Shown here in pieces: positions 1 through 10,300 of a stretch of DNA of 64,000 bases; the first letter of the stretch is position 1; each line of letters begins with the position of its first letter. The notes under the pieces are model-generated. The model was not told the DNA's origin. It was given only the letters and a program-made list of their open reading frames with translations, and did no database searches. A program made the position numbers and the translations under genes. Where the stretch lies: NCBI RefSeq assembly GCF_050303215.1, contig NZ_JBNLBH010000136.1, forward strand, positions 1 to 64,000, in the 5' to 3' direction. The DNA comes from Haliangium sp050303215. GTDB taxonomy: Bacteria; Myxococcota_A; Polyangia; Haliangiales; Haliangiaceae.

Positions 1-1
1 C

Positions 2-556
2 ACCGCCCGGCTCTGGCCCGCCGACGGCGCGGGCGCGCCGCTCGTGTTGGCCGGACACGCGACCGGACTCACCTCGGCCCGGTTCAGCCCCGACGGCGCC
101 CGCGTGATCACCGCCTCACACGACGGCACCGCCCGGATCTGGCCCGCCGATAGCGCGGGCGCGCCGGTGGCCCCGATCGTGCTGGCCGGACACACGGCCG
201 CGGTGACCTCGGCCCGATTCAGCCCCGACGGCGCCCGCGTGCTCACCGCCTCGCTCGACGGCACCGCCCGGCTCTGGCCCGCCGACGGCGTGGGCGAGCC
301 GCTGGTCCTGGCCGAGCACGCCGAGGGGCTGCACGAGGCCGGGTTCAGCCCCGACGGGATGCGCGTGATCACGGCCTCGGAAGACGGCACCGCCCGGCTC
401 TGGCTCATCGGCGTGCCGGCGATCGAGCGCGCCCTGCGCAGCGCCTACGACGCCTGCCTGCCGCCCGATGTGCGCCAGCGCTACCTCGGCGAGTCCGCCG
501 AGGCCGAGACCGGTAACCAGGCCGACGTGAACACGACAACGCCCGCGCCGGAGTGA
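2..556 (+). CDS. WD40-repeat protein, C-terminal part (5' end outside the window)
   Basis: The frame is open from the first bases, so the gene begins upstream. At least three WD40 blades of about 43 residues are visible, each with a GH dipeptide, the phrase FSPDGARV and a closing DGTARLW. They form a beta-propeller used for protein-protein contacts. A tail of about 50 residues follows the last blade (ERALRSAYDACLPPDVRQRY and on), a type of tail I associate with myxobacterial kinase-WD40 fusions. The missing N-terminus could therefore be a Ser/Thr kinase or an NTPase. The stop at 554-556 lies 13 bases from the end of the convergent peptidase gene. The blades are nearly identical at DNA level, which suggests recent repeat expansion. 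Confidence 0.85.
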   Translation, partial: TARLWPADGAGAPLVLAGHATGLTSARFSPDGARVITASHDGTARIWPADSAGAPVAPIVLAGHTAAVTSARFSPDGARVLTASLDGTARLWPADGVGEPLVLAEHAEGLHEAGFSPDGMRVITASEDGTARLWLIGVPAIERALRSAYDACLPPDVRQRYLGESAEAETGNQADVNTTTPAPE

Positions 557-569
557 TCTCGGACCGCGC

Positions 570-2306
570 TCACCCCCCGTCGCGCAGCCGCGCCAGCGCT
601 CGCCGACCGCCTTCGCGGTAGCCCTCGACCCAGCGCTGCAGCTCGGCCCGCGACACCCCCGCGTCCACGGCCACGACAGCCGCGTCCCGACCGCGGAGCA
701 GGGCCAGCACGGCCTCCTCCATGCGCTCGGGCGAGCGCCGGGCGGGCGCAGCCGCCACGCCGACCCCGAGCACGCTGGTCGCCCGCGTCGCTAGGTCCTG
801 ACCCTGTGCATGGCTCGGCTCCGGACTCGGCCCCGCAGCCTCCTGGGCCTGATCCACGACCGGCTGCGCGCACGCCAGCCGCGCGGCCGGATCGCCGAGC
901 AGGATGTAGCCGGCGAGGTCGTTGCGGGTGAGGAAGAGGCTCGCCTTCTGCACCGCCCTCGGGTCTCCGGCCGGGTCGGCCCCGCCCCGGGACTGCTCCC
1001 ACTCCTCCTGGTCGTAGATCATCGACAGCTCCACGCTGGCCTCGCTGATGTGGCGCCACAGCTCGTGCCCGGCCGCGCCCACCCGACAGCCGTCGAGGGC
1101 CGAGCGCAGCATGGCCTGGAAGCGAGAGCAACGGTCGTACAGGGCCGGCTGACCGTCCTCGATGCGCACGTCCTGGAAGCTGTAGGTCCAGGCCAGGTCG
1201 GCGTGCGCCATCACCGCCAGCGGCCCCTCGGGGTTGGCCAGCACGGCCTGGGGCAGGGCGGCCACGAACGGGGCCTCGCCCGGCCGCGGCAGTCCGGCCA
1301 GGACCGCGCCGGCGCCCTCGGCCATCACGCCCAGATCGTGCAGGCGCTTCATCCACGCGTAGTAGGCGCTGGTCGTGGGGGTGGCGCCGCCGTAGCAGGC
1401 GACGAAGAACCAGATCCCGCCGGCCAGGAACGGCCGCTCGGCCACGTCCTCGGCGCTCAGGCGGGCGCCGTCCCCAAAGCTCATGGCCCCTTGCAGGGCC
1501 CGCCGCTCGCGCGTCGAGCGCCACCCGCCCCGGGGCGCGCCCAGCCCGTGGCACAGGGACAGCAGCGCGGCCGGGCCGGGCTGGGCCACGGCATCGAGGA
1601 AGTCGCCGACCGCGGGCGTCGCGACCCCAGCCCCGCCGGCGCCCACCTCGACCACGTCGCCCAGCCCCGCCGGGTCGCGCTCCCGATTCGCCCGGCAGGC
1701 CTGCATGGCCGGGGTGATCAGCACGTCGTAGCCGATCTCGGTCGCGGCCGTGCCGTCACGGGCGGTGCAGAACAGAGCCCGGGGCGCGACCGCCGGCGCC
1801 TGCTCCCAACGCAGGACCTTGTCCACGTAGGCCCGGTACGCGTCGTCGTCGGAGAGCGCCAACCGGCCCACGAATACGTCGCTGGCCAGGGCCTGCTGCA
1901 ACACCAGCGGCACTTGGTCGAGGTCGCCCAGGATGAGCAGGTAGCGGGGTCGGTCGGCCTCGGCCACACGCTCATCCCAGTACACGGTGCTCTTCCACCG
2001 CGCGGCGTCGATGGGGTTCATGTCGGAGCGCACCCGATAGACCCGCACGGGCGCGCCCTGGGCCTGTTGGCGGGCCCTGCGCAGGGGCTCGACCAGGTCG
2101 AGCAAGCGGTCGCCGTCCGCGCCATGGGGCGCGATCAAGCCCCAGCGCTGCAGCGCCAGCGAGTTGGGCTCGCGGCTGTCGTAGCGCAGCGCCCCCACGG
2201 TGGGCGTCGGCGGTCGGGGGGCCCGGGCGGCGGTTGCGAGCGGCAGTCCCGCTGTGAGCACCGCGTGGCCGTCGTCGGGATCGGCCAGAAGCAGCTCGAT
2301 GTCCAT
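570..2306 (-). CDS. Peptidase C25-like (gingipain fold, clan CD) protein with C-terminal HTH-like domain
   Basis: Predicted 578-aa protein. The ATG at 2306 is preceded by GGAG five bases upstream and is preferred to longer open-frame starts. Residues 121-170 (RYLLILGDLDQVP, then DVFVGRL and VDKVLRWE) match the pattern of C25 peptidases. LSLCHGLG carries a candidate catalytic His253, FFVACYGGAT a candidate nucleophile Cys304, and YILLGDPAARL near residue 467 is the usual C25 end signature. No signal peptide is visible, so the protein probably acts in the cytoplasm, unlike secreted gingipains. Residues 528-575 look like a small helix-turn-helix (VSRAELQRWVEGYREGG). It is divergent from the FHA regulator gene at 2463. 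CHAT or caspase-like assignments are possible alternatives within the same clan. Confidence 0.7.
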   Translation of the reverse strand: MDIELLLADPDDGHAVLTAGLPLATAARAPRPPTPTVGALRYDSREPNSLALQRWGLIAPHGADGDRLLDLVEPLRRARQQAQGAPVRVYRVRSDMNPIDAARWKSTVYWDERVAEADRPRYLLILGDLDQVPLVLQQALASDVFVGRLALSDDDAYRAYVDKVLRWEQAPAVAPRALFCTARDGTAATEIGYDVLITPAMQACRANRERDPAGLGDVVEVGAGGAGVATPAVGDFLDAVAQPGPAALLSLCHGLGAPRGGWRSTRERRALQGAMSFGDGARLSAEDVAERPFLAGGIWFFVACYGGATPTTSAYYAWMKRLHDLGVMAEGAGAVLAGLPRPGEAPFVAALPQAVLANPEGPLAVMAHADLAWTYSFQDVRIEDGQPALYDRCSRFQAMLRSALDGCRVGAAGHELWRHISEASVELSMIYDQEEWEQSRGGADPAGDPRAVQKASLFLTRNDLAGYILLGDPAARLACAQPVVDQAQEAAGPSPEPSHAQGQDLATRATSVLGVGVAAAPARRSPERMEEAVLALLRGRDAAVVAVDAGVSRAELQRWVEGYREGGRRALARLRDGG

Positions 2307-2462
2307 GCCTTCTCCATACTGTGACCGGCGCGCTGACGCCACGGAGATCGGCCCTCGTCGTCGCAGCGAGCGCCGACGTGACCTGCTGTACCAGGGCGCA
2401 TGCCCACGGCCGCCGAGATCGGCCATTGTGGTCGCCGCGCCGCATCGGTAGGTTTGTTAGGT
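2307..2462. promoter_or_regulatory. Divergent intergenic region between peptidase-HTH and FHA genes
   Basis: A 156-base region separates the starts of two divergently transcribed genes and must hold both promoters. I could not pick convincing -35/-10 pairs. A Shine-Dalgarno-like GGAGAAGG precedes the leftward gene at 2306, and a weaker TTAGGT precedes the rightward ATG at 2463. Confidence 0.4.
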
Positions 2463-3380
<918 letters not shown>

Positions 3381-3515
3381 CGGCCCCGGAGCACACCGGT
3401 GCTGGCCCAGTCATGTTCCTGTCATGGTGTCAGCCCGATGGCGTGACGACCCTGTAGCTGCACCACCGAGGCCACGCAAGTGCCGCACCGACCACCGCTA
3501 GCAGAGAGGACCGCT

Positions 3516-4268
3516 ATGAACGACTCGAACCACGACGCTTCGACCTCCCCCGAGCAGACTTCCGAGCCCGGTGCCGCGCGCAAGGCCGGCGGCTTCCCCC
3601 GGGTGGGCATCCAGATCGACGGCGGCGGCGGCCACGACGAGTTCCAGGGCTTCTCGCTGCGCTACGCCGACGGCGACGAGACCGAGACCCTGGCCCGCGT
3701 GTTCGTCACCACGGCGAGCCCGAGCCTGATGCACGATTCGTTCGCAGGCAAGGACCTGACCCTCCCCGAATACACCGAGCACTGGCTGATCAACCGCCCG
3801 TGCATGGACCGGCTCTTCAACGCTGACGAGGCCCGCGGCCAGCTCGTCATCGAGAAGCTGGGCGAGTTCGAAGGCGGCGCCACGCTGCACAACGATGTGC
3901 ACGCTGACGAGGGCGAGATCAGGCACTATCAGTGCACCCAGGTCGCCGCCTGGGCCGAGGTCGAGCACGACCAGGACTGGGACCGAGAGGAGCGCTCGCT
4001 CCTGTTCTGGCTCCCCGAGGAGATCCGCGCCGACGTGCTCGGCAGCAACGGCGAGAGCTGCCCCACCGCGCTCAGGCTGGACGCGCGCAAAGACGCGGAC
4101 GGTCACTATCGACTGGTGGCGACCACGTGGTACTCGACCGCCGATGTCTACCTGTTTCACGGCTGGAAGCCGCAACAGAACATCTCGCTCACGCTCCGGC
4201 CGCTGAGCGAGTGTTCGCCGCGCCGGGCCGGCAACTTCGCCGCCCGCACCACGATTCAGCCGGTGTGA
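3516..4268 (+). CDS. Hypothetical 250-aa protein
   Basis: The ATG at 3516 follows a good Shine-Dalgarno (AGAGAGGA, about five bases away). The first 30 residues are polar and low-complexity (Ser, Glu and Gly rich). The rest is an acidic soluble domain with no signal peptide or membrane segment and no motif I recognise. It contains a Gly run (DGGGGHDEF), aromatic residues near the end and a central His/Asp-rich stretch (NDVHADEGEIRHY). It follows the FHA gene on the same strand with a 135-base gap and converges on the kinase gene. A substrate or partner of the neighbouring kinase is only a positional guess. Confidence 0.65.
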   Translation: MNDSNHDASTSPEQTSEPGAARKAGGFPRVGIQIDGGGGHDEFQGFSLRYADGDETETLARVFVTTASPSLMHDSFAGKDLTLPEYTEHWLINRPCMDRLFNADEARGQLVIEKLGEFEGGATLHNDVHADEGEIRHYQCTQVAAWAEVEHDQDWDREERSLLFWLPEEIRADVLGSNGESCPTALRLDARKDADGHYRLVATTWYSTADVYLFHGWKPQQNISLTLRPLSECSPRRAGNFAARTTIQPV

Positions 4269-4295
4269 GACCAGCACCGGCCGGGGTCAGGGCGT

Positions 4296-7049
4296 TCACG
4301 GGTACGAGCGGGCGACCCGCAGCCCGATGACGTACCTGTGCTGCCCCGGGCGGTTGGCGAAGCGAGCCGCAGCCCGACATCCGTTCTCCTCGCTGTTCCA
4401 GGCCCCCCCGCGCACGGTCCGGTAGTCGTCACCAGTGGCCGGGGCCGGGTCGATGCACAGCCGGTCTCCACGCGTCGCCGGCCCCTCGGGAGTCCACCGG
4501 TTGATGCACCAGTCGCGGCTGTTACCCGCGCCGCCGCGAAGCCCATAGGGGCTGACGTCGGCGGGGAACGCGTCCACGTCCGCCCGCTCAACCGTTTCGC
4601 CGTGGCTCCGCGCCATGCACGCCCAGGTGGGGTCGAAGTGGTTCCCCCAGGGAAACAGGCGCCCATCCGCGCCGCGTACGGCCTTCTCGCGCTCCAGCTC
4701 GTTGGGCAATCGGTAGGGCCTACCAGCGCGGGCCCCGCGCCAACGCGCGTAGACGCCGGCGCCGTGCCAATTCATCAGCACCGCGGGCGCCTGCGGCAGC
4801 CACACCTCCCCCGCGACCTCACGCTGCAACGCAAAGTGTCCCCGCGGGTCGCGGGGGTAACACAGCAGCTCCTGCGCGTTGGGCACCATGCCCTGATGGG
4901 CGCGCGGACAGGCGTCCAACGCCTCTGCCTCCCGTCCGGTGTCCACCAGATCGTTGAGAAAGGCCACGTACTCCGCGTTGGTCACGGGGCGGCGGCCGAT
5001 GAAGAACCCGTCAATCCACAGCCGGCGCCGGGGCAGGCTGTCGGTAGCGTCGGGATCACCGCCAATCCAGGTCCAGCCCGGGGGCACGTAGACCTCGTCG
5101 GTCGAGATCTCGGCCGCCGGCGGCAACGGCACCGGGGTCGGCTCGGTGGCTCCCGGCGGACAGCCGTGCCAGTGCTCGCCGCGCTCGATCAGCACCGGAT
5201 ACAGCACCTCGGCCCGGCCCGGCGCCTCGATGCGCACCAGGTAGCTGCCGCGGTCGAGCGCGACCTCGCGCAGCGGCGTGTGCCCCAACTCGCCCACGAG
5301 CTCCGGCACCAGTCGGCGCTGGCGCCGGGTGTAGCGGTACAGCGTGACCCGGGCGCCCTCGGGGTCGGTCACCAGGGTGAGCGCCCCGTGTCCGGCCAGG
5401 ATCGCGGCGTGGCGGCCGCGGTCGTGGGCACGGAGGAGGACCTCGAAGCGGGCCGCGTCGGCGTAATGGCGCGCCCGCTCGGCCTCCAGCAGCCGGTCCC
5501 GATAGTGATCGGCGAGCGCGGCGTGGGCCTCGGGCAGCTCGGGCTCGATCGCCAGCGCGCCGTGCACCCCCTGCAGCCAGCGGGCCTCCTCCAGCGCGGC
5601 CTCGCGCTCGAGCGCCTCGGCCTCGTCCTCGAGCGCCCACCCCATCGCCTTGACCTCGACCGGATCGCGGGGCTGGACCTCGGCCAGGCGCTTGCGGGCC
5701 TGGCTGCGACACTCCGCGGCCCGGGCGGCGAACGCCGCGATCGAGCGGCTCGCCGGCATGATGCGTTCGAGCTCGGCCAGGGCCCGCTCGCGGCGCCGAG
5801 CGCCGTCCAGCCAGGAGGTGACCACGGCCGCCAGCGCGCCGGCATCCGGGTAGCGCTGCTCCGGCTCGGGCGCCATGGCGCGCATGCAGATCGCGGCCAG
5901 CTCGTCCGGAATGTCCATCCCCGGCGGCGCCGCCTCGGTCGGCGTCGGCGGCCGGGCCGCCGCGCGCAGCCGCTGGACGAGGTACGAGGGCCGGCCGGTG
6001 AGCAGGTGGAACAAGATCGCGCCCAGCGCGTATACGTCCGCGGCCGGGCCGTGGCGTGCCACCTCGCCGCGCGCCTGCTCCGGCGCCATGTACGCAGGCG
6101 TGCCAAGCACGTCGCCGTGCCGAGTGAGCGCGGTCTCGGACACCCTCGACCAGGTCTCGCCGGTCTCGCCGGTCTCGCCGGTGTTGTCGACCGGGCCGAC
6201 CGCGTCGACCTCCTCCACTGCGTCACGCTGGGCAACAGGCTCGCCCGCAGCGATCGGCCCGTGCTCCGCGACAGGCTCTCCGTCGCCGACAGGATCGCCA
6301 TCGTCTGGCGCCGTACCGATGCGCCGCGCGATCCCCCAGTCCATGACCACCACCTCACCGAACTCGCCCACCATGATATTGGCGGGCTTGAGGTCGCGGT
6401 GGATCACACCCCGGCTGTGGGCGAAGGCGATGGTCTCACACACGCGCGCAAACACGTCGACGAGGCGCCGCCGGCGATCCCGGGGTGAGGTCGTATCGGG
6501 GGCGTTCGCAGCGAAGGCGTCGTCGATCACGTCGTACAGGGTGCGCCCGCGCACCTCGCGCATGGTGAACCACAGCCGCCCGTCCGCGAGCTCACCGAAG
6601 TCATGCACGGCGACGATGCCGGGGTGCTGCAGATCGGCCGTGAGCTTGATTTCAGACAAAAACCGCGCGCGCAGCCGAGGCACCTGCTCGACATCCGGCC
6701 GCACGACCTTCATGGCCACGACCCGGTCGAGCTTGCGATCGCGCACGCGCCACACCTCACCAAAGCCGCCGCTGCCGAGCAAGCGCAGGGCCAGGTAGCG
6801 CTCGGAAGGCATCAGCACACCAGCCCGATCCTCGGCGTTGGCCCCGGGCTGGCCGCGCGGACGCATGTGTGACGCCAGCGCAGTCTCCTCGTCGGACTGC
6901 GCCATCGTGTCCGTCACCGCGCCCCGAGGCGCGAGCTCGCCCTCGGGCGCAACGGCGTCGCTCGGGGGCGGTGACTGGCCCGATCGGACCGAAGGGACGT
7001 CCTCAGCCATGGCCCGACCAGGATGACACACGCGGGCGCGCGCATCCAT
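4296..7049 (-). CDS. Ser/Thr protein kinase with PEGA-like and formylglycine-generating-enzyme-like (SUMF1) domains
   Basis: Predicted 917-aa protein. The ATG at 7049 has GAGGTGG eight bases upstream; an ATG at 7010 is the alternative. The kinase has GSGGFGEV near residue 92, VAMK, HRDLKPAN near 216, DWG in place of DFG at 237 and APE near 322. A helical stretch follows, then a PEGA-like region (DPEGARVTLYRY, about 553-625). A C-terminal FGE-sulfatase-like domain starts near residue 651 and includes PVTNAEYVAFLN, YRLPNELEREKA, FPWGN and VRGGAWN. No membrane segment is apparent. About 85 residues of repetitive sequence separate DWG from APE, far more than a normal activation segment. Kinase-FGE fusions are known in myxobacteria; whether this FGE domain is catalytic is unclear. 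Confidence 0.9.
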   Translation of the reverse strand: MDARARVCHPGRAMAEDVPSVRSGQSPPPSDAVAPEGELAPRGAVTDTMAQSDEETALASHMRPRGQPGANAEDRAGVLMPSERYLALRLLGSGGFGEVWRVRDRKLDRVVAMKVVRPDVEQVPRLRARFLSEIKLTADLQHPGIVAVHDFGELADGRLWFTMREVRGRTLYDVIDDAFAANAPDTTSPRDRRRRLVDVFARVCETIAFAHSRGVIHRDLKPANIMVGEFGEVVVMDWGIARRIGTAPDDGDPVGDGEPVAEHGPIAAGEPVAQRDAVEEVDAVGPVDNTGETGETGETWSRVSETALTRHGDVLGTPAYMAPEQARGEVARHGPAADVYALGAILFHLLTGRPSYLVQRLRAAARPPTPTEAAPPGMDIPDELAAICMRAMAPEPEQRYPDAGALAAVVTSWLDGARRRERALAELERIMPASRSIAAFAARAAECRSQARKRLAEVQPRDPVEVKAMGWALEDEAEALEREAALEEARWLQGVHGALAIEPELPEAHAALADHYRDRLLEAERARHYADAARFEVLLRAHDRGRHAAILAGHGALTLVTDPEGARVTLYRYTRRQRRLVPELVGELGHTPLREVALDRGSYLVRIEAPGRAEVLYPVLIERGEHWHGCPPGATEPTPVPLPPAAEISTDEVYVPPGWTWIGGDPDATDSLPRRRLWIDGFFIGRRPVTNAEYVAFLNDLVDTGREAEALDACPRAHQGMVPNAQELLCYPRDPRGHFALQREVAGEVWLPQAPAVLMNWHGAGVYARWRGARAGRPYRLPNELEREKAVRGADGRLFPWGNHFDPTWACMARSHGETVERADVDAFPADVSPYGLRGGAGNSRDWCINRWTPEGPATRGDRLCIDPAPATGDDYRTVRGGAWNSEENGCRAAARFANRPGQHRYVIGLRVARSYP
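6153..6182. repeat. 9-bp tandem repeat coding Thr-Gly-Glu units in the kinase activation segment
   Basis: GGTCTCGCC occurs three times in direct succession, with a partial fourth copy. On the minus strand it encodes repeated TGE tripeptides between the DWG and APE motifs of the kinase. The nine-base unit keeps the reading frame, so copy number could change without breaking the gene. Confidence 0.9.
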
Positions 7050-7107
7050 CGCCGCGGCCACCTCGCCGCTCGAGCGTCTACCGCCCGAACCTGCGCACGG
7101 GCTGGGG

Positions 7108-7374
7108 CTACTCGTCGGGCCAGGCGAACTTCTCGAAGTCACCGGAGACGATGCCCTCCAGCACCTCTCGCCGGGCGAACATGGCGCGCAGGACCTCGAG
7201 GAAGTAGATCAGATCGAACGGCGCCGCGGGCTCTTTGTCGGAGAGGCCGCGCCTCATCATGATCGTGGTGATGCCGTAGCTGAGGAACGCGCGCAGCCGC
7301 GCGTCCTCCACGGAGTCGATGAAGTGTGCGATCTCGTCGTAGCGAAGCCACGGAGTCTCGGTTGTGTTGCTCAT
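7108..7374 (-). CDS. 88-aa acidic protein, candidate immunity protein for the Rhs tip
   Basis: The ATG at 7374 directly abuts the TAA stop of the Rhs gene (7377-7375), and AAGGGGA lies just upstream inside the Rhs gene end, so the two genes look translationally coupled. The small acidic protein has no signal peptide. It reads as mostly helical (YDEIAHFIDSVEDARLRAFL, then FDLIYFLEVLRAMFARRE) and ends in an acidic tail. I do not recognise a family. Immunity proteins of polymorphic toxins typically sit immediately after the toxin tip, are small and acidic, and differ between strains; this is the basis for the call. The kinase gene follows with a gap of about 58 bases. Confidence 0.65.
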   Translation of the reverse strand: MSNTTETPWLRYDEIAHFIDSVEDARLRAFLSYGITTIMMRRGLSDKEPAAPFDLIYFLEVLRAMFARREVLEGIVSGDFEKFAWPDE

Positions 7375-10300
7375 TTAGATCCCCTTGAGCGCATCATATA
7401 CCGGCTTTAGCTTGACGCCTTCGAGCGTGAACTGCTCCCCGATCTTCGCCACCGAACCTCGAAACAGGTCGCCCGTCGGCGAGATCACCAGCGCCTCGCC
7501 ATACTCGCCTGCGAAGATGAAGGAACCATCTGCGCCGACATCCCGGGCTGCGCCCCAAGAGCCGCCCGAGTGACGCGAGATCTGCGCCGCCAGATCTTCG
7601 AAGAGGTCTGCCTTCTGAGCCGCAGTGCCCTCGAGCCGCTTTACGTGCCCAATCGCTTGCCCGAGCATCTCGCGGTTGCTCCCGGCCGTGATCACCGGCG
7701 TCCCCGCTGCAGCGCTCTCGCCGGCGGCCCCGGCCGGTCCGCGGGTGAGGCGCGGGAGCGTCGCCCCCACCGCAGCTCTGGCCAACGGACCGGCGACCCC
7801 GGCAGCCAACACCGCGTTCTCCTGCACCGCTTGCGCCTTGGGGCCGGCAATGGTGCCGAGCGCGGTCTTCTCCGACTTCCCGGTCCAGACCTGCTTGGCA
7901 CCGGATCCGGCGTAGTCCGCGGAGGCGACCATCAGCGGAGCGCCCGCGACGCAGCCGAGGCCGGTCTCACACAGGCCGGCGCCGACGACGAAACCAACCG
8001 CCCCACCGGCCACCTTGAGCCCACCCACGACCCGCGGCGCGACCTTCCTCTTGAGGAAGCTCCACACCCCTAGCCCGGAGGGATCGATGAACGTGATCGG
8101 GTTGCCGGCGGCGTAGCCGTACAGGTTGCACTCGATCGGGCTCTTGGCGCAGGTCTCGAGGCTCTCGAGGAACATCGGGTCGGGAGTCCAGAACTGGCTG
8201 AGCGCGGGGTCGTAGTCGCGCACGCCCAGGCGCACCACGCCCAGATCGGCGTCGTAGGCCTTCTCGATGAAGTCGAGCGCCGCGCTGAGATCGGGCTGCT
8301 GGGCGCGCACCCCGTACGGCGTGGGCACGCGCGGGGTGCCGTCGGTGTCGGCCAGGCGGGTGCCGCGGGCGTCGGTGGCCAGGAGCTGGAACGCGCCGTT
8401 GTCGAGCATGCCGACCAACCGGTTGCCCAGGCGCACCGGCCGGATCACCCGGCAGTCAGTGGCATACACGCCGCCCACGAACGCGGCCACGCGGGCGCCG
8501 TTGTGGCGCTTGAGCAGCCGCTGCCCGGCCTCGTCGTACACATAGGTCCACTCGTCGTGCCCACGCGTGGCACGGCTCAGGTTCCCGTCCGGGCCGTACT
8601 CGATGTCGAGGTCACTTTTTTGGACCATCCGGCCCATGTCATCCCAGGTGTAGGTCGCCCCGCCCACCAGCAACGTGCTCGCACCGGCGCGAGCGACCAC
8701 GCGGGTGCCCTTGAGATCCGAGATCGTGCTGGGCAGACCGGTGCTGGTATAGGTGAAGGTCGAGGTCTGCTTGGTGTCGGTCGCCTCGACCAAGAACTTG
8801 CGTGGATCGTAGTCGTAGTCGCGCTGGAGGGTCTGGCTCCCGATGGTGAAGACCTCTTGCTCGACCAGGCCACGGTCATCGAAGCTCCACGACGCGCCGC
8901 TGAGGCTGGGCCCCTGGCCCTGCGTGAAGCCGCTCAGGCGGTGGGTCACCGAGTCATACGACAACGACACGCTGTCGCCGCTGGCCAGGGCCACGGCGTC
9001 GAGCCGGCCCTCACCGTCGTAGCTGTGGGTCGCGAACAGCGCGCCGTCGAGCTTGGTGGTCGCCAGCCGGCCGTAGCCGTCATAGACGTACTCCCAGGTG
9101 ACGTCGTCGATGACGACCCCGTCCGAGAGCCGAGTGACGGTCTGCGACTCGGTCTTCACCTCGCCGTTGGCGTAATAGGTCCACGCGTTGTCGAAGCGCA
9201 GCCAGCCGTCGACCTCCAGCCGCGAGCTGGCCAGGGTCTCATCGGGGTTGTAGGTCTCGCTGCGGTTGAATCCGGTCCCGACGACGCTGGTGCGGTAGCC
9301 GAGCTGGCCGCTCACGGCCGGTTGACCGCCGGCTTGCTCGCCGTCATAGTCGTAGTCGAAGCGCAGCACCTCACCGGTCGCGCTCAGGGTCGACACCTCG
9401 GCCGTGACCCGACCGATGGTATCGCGCTCGATGGACTTGCTGCGCTCAGCGGTAGCGGCGCTGTCCACGTAGGCCACGGTGTCGAGCATCCCGGTGCTCG
9501 GATCATAGGTGTAGTACACGCTGCCGACCTCGGGCCGATCGACCGTGTCCACGCGGCCGAAGCCATCATACCGGATGGTGTGGGCGGTGCCGTCGGCCAA
9601 CATCACCTCGACCAGCCGACCCGCGGCGTCGTAGCCGTACGACACCAGGTTGTCCTGCTCGTCCAGCGCCCACACGGTGGTGCCGTGCTCGTCTTGGCCG
9701 GTGCTGGTGGTATAGACCCCGTTCTCGCTGCGCTCGGTCACCAGCACGCCGTTGGCGAGGGACAGGGTGTAGTCGAGGGTCTGGGAGACTCCCGTTTCGA
9801 CCACCGTGTCGCCGTACACCGTGTGGCCCATGCCCGACAGTTCGGACGAGCTCAGCTCGACAGCGGAGGCGATGAGCTGGGCGTAGGTCACCGTGGTGAG
9901 GTCGGTCGCGGGTGCGAGCGGGCTGCGACGGTAGCTGCGCTGGCGGAGCTGGTCGCGCTCGCTCACCGCCAGCGGTGACACCACCCAGCCCTGGGGCGCG
10001 AGCGACGCGCTGCCCAGCGCGCTCCCGTCCGCGGCGATGAACGCGGCCGACAGGGCGTAGTTGCCCTGGGCCTCGTCGATCAGGGACTCGACCGAGATCA
10101 CGCCGGGCTCGTCGCTGGCCGGCCCCATCGGCGACGCGGTGGGGAACTCGTAGCTCAGCCGCTCCAGCGGGGTGGTCTCGCTCGAGCCCAGGTTGTTCCA
10201 GCGCTTGCTCAGGCGCTCGAAGCCGTCGAAGCGGTGCGACGAGGTGAACACCCCGCCCGGACCGCGGTCGCTGGTCAGCGCCAGCACCGCGTCGGTCGTG

